Shown here: positions 58,219-64,000 of the stretch, piece by piece
Layout: every line of letters begins with the position of its first letter
Position numbering within the stretch: the first letter of the stretch is position 1
Source of the DNA: Caulobacteraceae bacterium
GTDB lineage: Bacteria; Pseudomonadota; Alphaproteobacteria; Caulobacterales; Caulobacteraceae
DNA length: 64,000 nucleotides
Assembly: GCA_031291645.1 (NCBI GenBank)
Contig: JARLIQ010000036.1
Span: forward strand, 62,001 to 126,000
Direction of reading: 5' to 3'
Notes under the pieces: model-generated
What the model was told of the DNA's origin: nothing
The model's input: only the letters and a program-made list of their open reading frames with translations
Database searches by the model: none
Program-made: the position numbers and the translations under genes

Positions 58219-59610
58219 CTACTCGGCCGCCAATTCCTGCGGCACGTATTTCTCACGCAGGGTGACCAGCTCCTCAGAGGCGGAGGGATGTAGGGCGCAG
58301 GTGGCGTCCCACTGGGCCTTGGTCAGGCCGGCCTTCACGGCGATGGCGGCCATCTGGATCATCTCCGGACCGTCCTGGCCGACGATGTGGCAGCCGACGA
58401 CCTTGTCGGTGGCTCGCTCGACCACGAGCTTCATCAGCATCCGCTCTTCCGAGCCGGCGAACAGGGTCTTCATCGCCCGGAAGCGGGTCATGTAGATGTC
58501 GACCTCGCCGTACTTGTGCCGCGCCTGGCTCTCGCTGAGGCCCACCACGCCCACGGGCGGCTGGGAGAAGACGGCGGTCGGCACGTCGGCGTGGTCGAAG
58601 GCGGTCGGCCGGCCGCGGTAGACGGTCTCGGCGAAGGCCTGAGCCTCGCGAATGGCGACCGGGGTCAGGGCCATGCGGTCGGTGACGTCGCCCACCGCCC
58701 AGATGTGCTCGACATTGGTGCGCGAGTAGTCGTCGACGGCCACCGCCCCCTTGTCGTTCAGCTTCACGCCCGCCTTGTCGAGGCCCAGGTCCTTGACGTG
58801 CGGCTCGCGCCCGGTGGCGAACATGACCACCTCGGATTCCAGCTTCAGCCCCTCGCTGACGTGGCTGACCAGGACGCCGTCGGCGCGCTTCTCGATCCGC
58901 TCGTGCTGGCAGGACAGGGCGACCTTCAGCCCCCTGCGCCGCAGCTCGTCCGCCAGGTGGGCGCGCACGTCCTCGTCGAAGCCGCGCAGAAGGTTCGAGC
59001 CGCGGTAGACCAGGGTCACGTCGACGCCCAGGCCATGGAAGATGCAGGCGAATTCGACCGCGATATAGCCGCCGCCGACGATCACCATCCGCTTGGGCAG
59101 TTCCGGCAGGTGGAAGGCCTCTTCCGAGGTGATCACGTGCTCGATGCCCGGCACGTCATCCGGCAGCTTCGGCCGGGCGCCCGCGGCGATCAATATCTTC
59201 TCGGCGGTGACCGTGCGCTTGCCGTCCTTGCCCGTGACTTCGAGCGTGTGGGGGTCGACGAACCGGGCCGTGCCGTACACCAGGTCCGCCCCCGCCTTGG
59301 CCAGGTTGGCGGTGTAGATGCCGGACAGCCGCGAGATCTCCTGGTCCTTGGTCATCAGGAACCGGCGCCAGTCGAAACGGGCGTTCTCGATGGTCCAGCC
59401 GTAGCCGCGCGCGATGTCGAAATCGTGCGGGAACTCAGAAGCGTAGACCATGAACTTCTTGGGCACGCAGCCGCGGATGACGCAGGTTCCGCCGACCCGG
59501 TACTCCTCGGCCACCGCCACCCGGGCGCCGCTCATGGCCGCCAGCCGCGCGGCCCTGACGCCGCCAGATCCGGCGCCGATGACGAATAGGTCGTAGTCGT
59601 ATTGGGCCAT
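58219..59610 (-). CDS. gor: Glutathione reductase
   Basis: FAD-dependent enzyme that reduces glutathione disulfide with NADPH. The redox-active disulfide lies in GGTCVIRGCVPKK, the FAD-binding motif in DYDLFVIGAGSGGVRAARLA. The NADPH site is GGGYIAVEFACIFHGLGVDVTLVYRGSNLLRGFD, with the two Arg that favour NADPH. The C-terminal ALHPSASEELV holds the catalytic His. 463 residues, next to rpiA (15-bp gap). Confidence 0.95.
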   Translation of the reverse strand: MAQYDYDLFVIGAGSGGVRAARLAAMSGARVAVAEEYRVGGTCVIRGCVPKKFMVYASEFPHDFDIARGYGWTIENARFDWRRFLMTKDQEISRLSGIYTANLAKAGADLVYGTARFVDPHTLEVTGKDGKRTVTAEKILIAAGARPKLPDDVPGIEHVITSEEAFHLPELPKRMVIVGGGYIAVEFACIFHGLGVDVTLVYRGSNLLRGFDEDVRAHLADELRRRGLKVALSCQHERIEKRADGVLVSHVSEGLKLESEVVMFATGREPHVKDLGLDKAGVKLNDKGAVAVDDYSRTNVEHIWAVGDVTDRMALTPVAIREAQAFAETVYRGRPTAFDHADVPTAVFSQPPVGVVGLSESQARHKYGEVDIYMTRFRAMKTLFAGSEERMLMKLVVERATDKVVGCHIVGQDGPEMIQMAAIAVKAGLTKAQWDATCALHPSASEELVTLREKYVPQELAAE

Positions 59611-59625
59611 GTCAGACTCCCAGGC

Positions 59626-60309
59626 TCAGGGGGTCAGGCGCTCGACGCCCGACTCCATGCCGATCAAGGCCTCGTCGGCCAGGTCGAGGAAAAGGCCGTG
59701 GTCGACCACCCCGGTGACGCTCTTCAGGGCGTCGGCCAGCTGGGCGGGGTCCTCGATCGACCCGCACGGCGCGTCGTAGATCACATTGCCCTGGTCGGTC
59801 AGGACCGGAACGCCGCCCCTGGCGCGTAGCCGCGGCGCGACGGTGAGGTCGCATTCGGCGAGGGCGTCGCACAGCCGCCGCGCGGTCGACGGGTGGCCGA
59901 AGGCGACGACCTCGATCGGCAGTGGAAAGGCGCCCAGCCGCCGCACGCGCTTGGCCGCGTCGGCGATGACCACGCAGCGCCTGGAGGCCTCCCAGACCAG
60001 TTTCTCGCGCAGCAGGGCCGCGCCGCCGCCCTTGATCAGGGCCAGGCCCGGGCCGATCTCGTCGGCGCCGTCCACCGTCAGGTCGATCGCTTCCACGTCG
60101 TTCAGCTCGGCCAGGGCGATGCCCAGGCTGGCGGCCAGCTCGGCGGTGGCGAGCGAGGTGGCGACGCCGCGCACGTCCAGCCGGCGCGCCGCCAGGGCCC
60201 TCACGAACCAGGCGGCCGTCGAGCCGGTGCCCAGGCCCACCACCATGCCCGGCTGGACCAGTTCCGCGGCCGCTTCGCCGGCCGCCCGCTTCTGATCGTC
60301 TGTGCTCAT
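59626..60309 (-). CDS. rpiA: Ribose-5-phosphate isomerase A
   Basis: Interconverts ribose 5-phosphate and ribulose 5-phosphate in the pentose phosphate pathway. Motifs: GMVVGLGTGSTAAWFVRAL, LTVDGADEIGPGLALIKGGGAALLREKLV and TDQGNVIYDAP. 227 residues. The gene pair rpiA-gor, on one strand, may couple NADPH supply and glutathione reduction, though this is inference. Confidence 0.95.
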   Translation of the reverse strand: MSTDDQKRAAGEAAAELVQPGMVVGLGTGSTAAWFVRALAARRLDVRGVATSLATAELAASLGIALAELNDVEAIDLTVDGADEIGPGLALIKGGGAALLREKLVWEASRRCVVIADAAKRVRRLGAFPLPIEVVAFGHPSTARRLCDALAECDLTVAPRLRARGGVPVLTDQGNVIYDAPCGSIEDPAQLADALKSVTGVVDHGLFLDLADEALIGMESGVERLTP

Positions 60310-60358
60310 CGCCGTTGCAGATAGGATGGTTGGAGGGCGAGCGCGAGGGTGGGACGGC

Positions 60359-61681
60359 TCATGCCGGCCTCTTCGCCAGGCGCACGGGGGCGGTTTCGAT
60401 CATGGAGACCATGGCGGCCAGCCCCACCAGCGTCGTCGCCATCAGGTAGTAGGCGGGCGCCAGGGGCTGATGCGTCGCCTCGATGAGCCAGGCGATCAAG
60501 GGCTGGGTCACCCCGCCGAAGGTCGCGACGGTGATGGCGTAGACCCCGCCGGTGGCGGCGCTGCGGATCTCCTTGCGCAGCGCCTCGGACAGCCAGATCA
60601 GGGCCGCGCCAGTGCTCATCGAGCTGAGCGCGCTGATCACCCCCGTAGCGATCCACAGGGTGGCCGGATCATGGTTCCGCACGATCAGGAAGAAGGCCGG
60701 GTAGATGGCCGCCAGATAGGCGGCGAGCGGCCATATCATCGCCGGCTTGCGCCCGTGGCGGTCCGACAGCCAGCCGCCGAGCAGGGTGAAGACGATCCCC
60801 GCCGCCCCGTTGACCACCGAAGCGCCATAGGCGGCGCCGGCGGCGATGTGCAGGGTCGTGGTCGCATAGGTCGTCAGGTAGAGGCGCACATAGGTCGAGG
60901 TGGTGAAGCACATGATCACGCCGACGCCGAGGATCAGCACCCGGCTGTGGGCCAGGATGGCGGCGCTTTCGGGATGGGCGCTGGACGGGGTCTCGTGATG
61001 GTGCAGGGTCTCCGGCAGGGCGCGGCGGATGATCAGGCCGAACGGCAGGACCAGGGCGCCGAGCCAGAAGGCCGCGCGCCAGCCGTAGGCGGCCAGCAGG
61101 TGCGGGCTCAGCACCGCCGCCAGGCCCAGGCCGACCGCGCCGCCGACCAGCGAGGCCACCGACTGGCTGGCCGACTGCCACGAGCCGACGAACCCGCGCC
61201 GGTTCGGCGGCGAGGCCTCGATCAGGAAGGCCATGACCGGTCCAAGCTCGCCGCCGAGGGCGAAGCCCTGGATCATCCGGAACAGCACCGCCAGGACCGG
61301 CGCGGCCACGCCGATCGCGGCGTAGCCGGGCGTTGCGGCCAGGCCCACGATCCCCACGCCCATCAGGCCGAAGCTGAGCAGCATGGCCGGCCGCCGGCCG
61401 ACCCGGTCGGCGAAGGCGCCGATCACCAGAGCCCCCACGGGCCGGGTGAGGAAACCGACCCCGAAGGTCATCAGCGACAGCATCAGGCGGACGAACGGCG
61501 TGTGGCTGGGGAAGAAGGCCTGGCCGATGTCGACCGCAAAGACCGAGTAGGTGGTGAAGTCGTAGAATTCGAGGGCGTTGCCGATCACCGCCGCGGTGAT
61601 CTGGCCGCGCGAAATGTGTCGCGGCGCGTCGGCTGTCCCAGCCCCACCCGTGGTCGCAAGATCCGCCAAAACCGCCCCCAA
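60359..61681 (-). CDS. MFS transporter, MHS (metabolite:H+ symporter) type
   Basis: Permease of 440 residues with twelve hydrophobic segments. The MHS/SP-type marks are visible in the N-terminal ITAAVIGNALEFYDFTTYSVFAVDIGQAFFP, then RPVGALVIGAFADRVGRRPAMLLSF and GGELGPVMAFLIEASPPNRRGFVGSWQ. Family members carry organic acids or betaines; the substrate here is unknown. The start is a TTG at 61679-61681. Confidence 0.87.
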   Translation of the reverse strand: MGAVLADLATTGGAGTADAPRHISRGQITAAVIGNALEFYDFTTYSVFAVDIGQAFFPSHTPFVRLMLSLMTFGVGFLTRPVGALVIGAFADRVGRRPAMLLSFGLMGVGIVGLAATPGYAAIGVAAPVLAVLFRMIQGFALGGELGPVMAFLIEASPPNRRGFVGSWQSASQSVASLVGGAVGLGLAAVLSPHLLAAYGWRAAFWLGALVLPFGLIIRRALPETLHHHETPSSAHPESAAILAHSRVLILGVGVIMCFTTSTYVRLYLTTYATTTLHIAAGAAYGASVVNGAAGIVFTLLGGWLSDRHGRKPAMIWPLAAYLAAIYPAFFLIVRNHDPATLWIATGVISALSSMSTGAALIWLSEALRKEIRSAATGGVYAITVATFGGVTQPLIAWLIEATHQPLAPAYYLMATTLVGLAAMVSMIETAPVRLAKRPA

Positions 61682-61757
61682 ACGCCGTCCCTGTCCGTTC
61701 TGGAGTGGGGTCGCGAAGGCCCCGCGTCAAGCGTCATCGCCCGCGCGCGAGGCGGCG

Positions 61758-63104
61758 TCAGCGTTTGCGCGCGGCCAGTTTGCGGGCGCGGAAAGCCGCC
61801 GCCCAGCCGGGCTTCTCCGACTGCCGGCCCCGCCCGAGCGCCAGGGCGTCGGGCGCCACGTCCTCGGTGATCACCGAACCCGAGCCGGTGTAGGCCCCCG
61901 CCCCGACGGTCACCGGCGCGACCAGCGACGAGTTCGACCCGACGAACGCGCCCTCGCCCACATGGGTGTCGAACTTGTCGAAGCCGTCGTAGTTGCAGAA
62001 GATCGTCCCGGCGCCGATGTTGGCCCCGGCGCCCACGCTGCCGTCGCCCAGGTAGCTCAGGTGGTTGGCCTTGGCGCCCTTGCCGACCTTGACCTTCTTG
62101 ACCTCGACGAAGTTGCCGATGTGGGCCTCCTCGCCGATGTCCGCTCCCGGCCGCAGGCGCGCATAGGGCCCGACCAGGGCGCCGGCGCGGACCACGCAGC
62201 CCTCCAGGTGCGAGAAGGCGCGAATCACCGCCCCGGCCTCGACCGTGACGCCCGGCGCGAACACCACATAGGGCTCGACCACCGCTCCGCCCGCGATCTT
62301 GGTGTCGAAGGCCAGGTGCACCGTCTCCGGGGCGACCAGATTGACCCCGGCGTCCATCAGGGCGAAGCGGGCGCGCCGCTGGAAGGCCGCCTCGGCCGCC
62401 GCCAGGCCCGCCTGGCTGTCGGCGCCCATCACCGCCTCCTCGACGGCGTAGGTCGCCCCGACCCGGGCCCCGGCGGCCCTGGCCACCGCGACCACGCTGG
62501 TCAGGTAGTATTCCCCCTTGGCGTTGTCGTTGCCGACCTGGGCCAGCCAGTCGAACAAGGCCTTCGCCGGGGCGGCCAGCATGCCGGCGTAACATTCCTC
62601 GACCGCCTTCTCCTCCGGCGTCGCGTCGCGCGCCTCGACGATGCGCAGGACGGCGCCGGCGTCGTCGGTCACGATCCGCCCGTAAAGCCCCGGGTCGGCC
62701 GGACGGAAGCCGAGCAGCGCCAGGTCCTCGCCGCTGGCCCGCAGGGCGAACAGGGGCTCCAGGTCCTCGGCCGTCAACAGCGGGCAGTCGGCGTTGGTCA
62801 CCACCACGTCGCCGGTGAAGCCCGCCAGCGCCTCGCGGGCGGCCAGCACGGCGTGGCCGGTGCCCAGCGGCGGGTCCTGGATGGCCACGGCGCCGGCGCC
62901 CAGCCGGCGCGCGGCGCGCTCGGCCACCGGCGATCGGCCCGGCCCGGCCACGACCACGATCTTCCTGCAGCCGGCGCCCTCGGCGGCGTCGATCGCCCGG
63001 TCCAGCATCGTGCGGCCGCCCACCTTGTGCAGCACCTTGGGCAGCGGCGACTTCATCCGGGTGCCCTGGCCGGCGGCCAGGATGATCGCGGCGCGATGGA
63101 TCAT
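61758..63104 (-). CDS. glmU: Bifunctional UDP-GlcNAc pyrophosphorylase / GlcN-1-P acetyltransferase
   Basis: Makes UDP-N-acetylglucosamine for peptidoglycan and LPS. The N-terminal pyrophosphorylase has [22 protein letters not shown] and [15 protein letters not shown]. The C-terminal left-handed beta-helix has repeats such as [43 protein letters not shown] and [43 protein letters not shown] before the ATG at 63102-63104 supports the short start; 448 residues. Confidence 0.96.
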   Translation of the reverse strand: MIHRAAIILAAGQGTRMKSPLPKVLHKVGGRTMLDRAIDAAEGAGCRKIVVVAGPGRSPVAERAARRLGAGAVAIQDPPLGTGHAVLAAREALAGFTGDVVVTNADCPLLTAEDLEPLFALRASGEDLALLGFRPADPGLYGRIVTDDAGAVLRIVEARDATPEEKAVEECYAGMLAAPAKALFDWLAQVGNDNAKGEYYLTSVVAVARAAGARVGATYAVEEAVMGADSQAGLAAAEAAFQRRARFALMDAGVNLVAPETVHLAFDTKIAGGAVVEPYVVFAPGVTVEAGAVIRAFSHLEGCVVRAGALVGPYARLRPGADIGEEAHIGNFVEVKKVKVGKGAKANHLSYLGDGSVGAGANIGAGTIFCNYDGFDKFDTHVGEGAFVGSNSSLVAPVTVGAGAYTGSGSVITEDVAPDALALGRGRQSEKPGWAAAFRARKLAARKR

Positions 63105-63202
63105 GGGGTTTCCTCGACTCGGCCTTGCCCTCGCGCCCGATTTAGCCGAAACGGCGGGCGATTGCATGACGGCCGCGCGCGGCCCCGGATCAGGCCACGC
63201 CC

Positions 63203-63913
63203 TTGACCTCGCTTCTCTCCAGCCCCGCCGCCGTCCTGACCGGCGCGACGGTCGCCTTCGACCTCGACGGAACCCTGGTCGACACCGCCCCGGACCTGAT
63301 CGGAGCCCTGAACGCGGTGCTGCGCGAACAGTCCCTGCCCGCCCTGCCGTTGGCGACCGCCCGGGTGATGGTCGGGCGCGGGGCGCGCGCGCTGATCGAG
63401 CAGGGCTTCGCCGCCGCGGGCGAGCCGCTGGGCGCCGACGACACGCCGGCCCTGGTCGAGCGGTTCATCGAGGTCTACCGCGGCCGCATCGCCCTGGAGA
63501 GCCGGCCGTTCGACGGCGTGGAGGCCGCGCTGGATTGCCTCGCCGCCGCCGGCGCCACGCTGGCGGTCTGCACCAACAAGCGCACCGACCTGTCGCTGGC
63601 CTTGCTGGACGCCCTCGGCCTGACCGCCCGATTCGCCGCCGTGGTCGGCGCCGACCGCGCGCCGGCGCCCAAGCCGGACGCCCGCCACCTCCTGACCGCC
63701 GTCGCCGAGGCCGGCGGGCGGATCGAGCGCGCCATCCTGGTCGGCGACAGCGCCAGCGACGTCGGCGCCGCCCGGGCCGCGGGCGCGCCCAGTGTGGTGG
63801 TCGGTTTCGGCTATACCGAGATCGCTCCGGCCGAGCTCGGCGGCGACCATCTGATCGCCCATTTCGCCGAACTGCCGGCCCTCGCGACCCGCCTTCTCGC
63901 CCGGCCCGCCTGA
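63203..63913 (+). CDS. gph: Phosphoglycolate phosphatase
   Basis: HAD-family phosphatase that removes phosphate from 2-phosphoglycolate formed in DNA-repair or oxygenase reactions. Motif I is [17 protein letters not shown], motif II lies in VCTNK, and the metal motif in [22 protein letters not shown]. The start is a TTG at 63203, 98 bp from the divergent glmU start. 236 residues. Confidence 0.93.
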   Translation: MTSLLSSPAAVLTGATVAFDLDGTLVDTAPDLIGALNAVLREQSLPALPLATARVMVGRGARALIEQGFAAAGEPLGADDTPALVERFIEVYRGRIALESRPFDGVEAALDCLAAAGATLAVCTNKRTDLSLALLDALGLTARFAAVVGADRAPAPKPDARHLLTAVAEAGGRIERAILVGDSASDVGAARAAGAPSVVVGFGYTEIAPAELGGDHLIAHFAELPALATRLLARPA

Positions 63914-63917
63914 ACGC

Positions 63918-63946
63918 TTGCCGCGCCGCGGTCGGCGGGCTATACG
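63918..63946 (+). promoter_or_regulatory. Promoter of tRNA-Val
   Basis: TTGCCG (63918-63923), a 15-bp spacer and GCTATACG (63939-63946) lie 17 bp before the tRNA. The -10 agrees with the Caulobacter GCTANA consensus. Confidence 0.6.
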
Positions 63947-63963
63947 CACGCCCTCTTTTCGGC

Positions 63964-64000
63964 GGATGCGTAGCTCAGCGGGAGAGCACCTCGTTCACAC
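63964..64000 (+). tRNA. tRNA-Val (anticodon CAC), 5' part
   Basis: Acceptor strand GGATGCG, TA, D-stem GCTC with loop AGCGGGA and GAGC, A26, anticodon stem CCTCG and loop TTCACAC are all visible. The anticodon is CAC at 63996-63998, reading GUG (Val). The window ends at the last loop base, so the 3' half is missing. Confidence 0.9.

Overview
The window is about 64 kb of GC-rich (roughly 70% G+C) bacterial chromosome. Gene families and gene order point to an alphaproteobacterium of the Caulobacterales, close to Caulobacter or Phenylobacterium. The signs are: Shemin-pathway 5-aminolevulinate synthase (hemA), a Ros/MucR regulator, the nagZ-scpA-scpB and tatABC-serS blocks, dgt-erpA-xthA, plsX-fabH-ihfA-merR, a K+-independent H+-pyrophosphatase, class II DAHP synthase, the gor-rpiA pair, and -10 elements of the GCTATA type. 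The species assignment is inference. Coding density is very high. GTG and TTG starts are common, and many junctions overlap by 4 bp (ATGA or GTGA).

Layout. 1-9.4 kb, mostly minus strand: SPOR protein, nagZ, scpA, scpB, tatA, tatB, tatC and serS (serS runs off the left edge). A convergent M20 peptidase/GFA-protein pair sits between scpB and tatA. dgt ends this block. 9.4-12.5 kb, plus strand: erpA, an sdpR-sdpI pair with a palindromic operator candidate, xthA and an NnrU-like membrane protein. 12.5-18.4 kb, minus: ilvD, then Cbp3-type cytochrome bc1 chaperone, DUF177, plsX, fabH, ihfA and a MerR regulator. 18.5-22.4 kb: bamE, an MFS transporter and hppA. 22.6-26.8 kb, minus: glyA, nrdR, ribH, nusB, thiL and a small exported protein. 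27-32 kb: mucR divergent from hemA, an exported methyltransferase-like protein, a small membrane protein, hemB, and a 3-hydroxyisobutyrate-dehydrogenase-family gene. 32-34.4 kb, plus: motB, bpt and a thioesterase. 34.5-38.5 kb, minus: TonB receptor, lemA and htpX.

38.9-46.3 kb, minus, is a long housekeeping run: pyrE, pdxJ, acpS, lepB, rnc, era, recO, parC. 46.5-50.2 kb is more accessory: a Na/Pi-cotransporter-like protein with a PhoU-like tail, a glycine-zipper protein with ten YxDxxGxW repeats, and a short PepSY-associated membrane protein. 50.4-53.6 kb, minus: folK, rpoZ and the bifunctional (p)ppGpp enzyme. 53.6-56.7 kb: an NYN-domain protein overlapping a family-5 uracil-DNA glycosylase, a MATE transporter, and a short DUF4188-like fragment. 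56.7-63.1 kb, minus: glmU, an MHS-type MFS transporter, rpiA, gor and class II DAHP synthase. The right edge holds gph and the first half of a tRNA-Val(CAC).

Most of the window is ordinary core chromosome: envelope biogenesis and export (tat, lepB, bamE, plsX/fabH, glmU, nagZ), heme and other cofactors (hemA, hemB, thiL, ribH, pdxJ, erpA), DNA and RNA maintenance (parC, recO, rnc, era, scpAB, xthA, UDGb, dgt, nrdR) and the stringent response. I see no prophage, transposase, integrase or CRISPR array, and no clear multi-gene undescribed system. The best leads are local: the repeat protein and its AT-rich promoter, the sdpRI operator, a MucR homologue without most zinc ligands, a RibH without its usual histidine, an exported methyltransferase, the NYN/UDGb overlap and the half-length DUF4188 gene.
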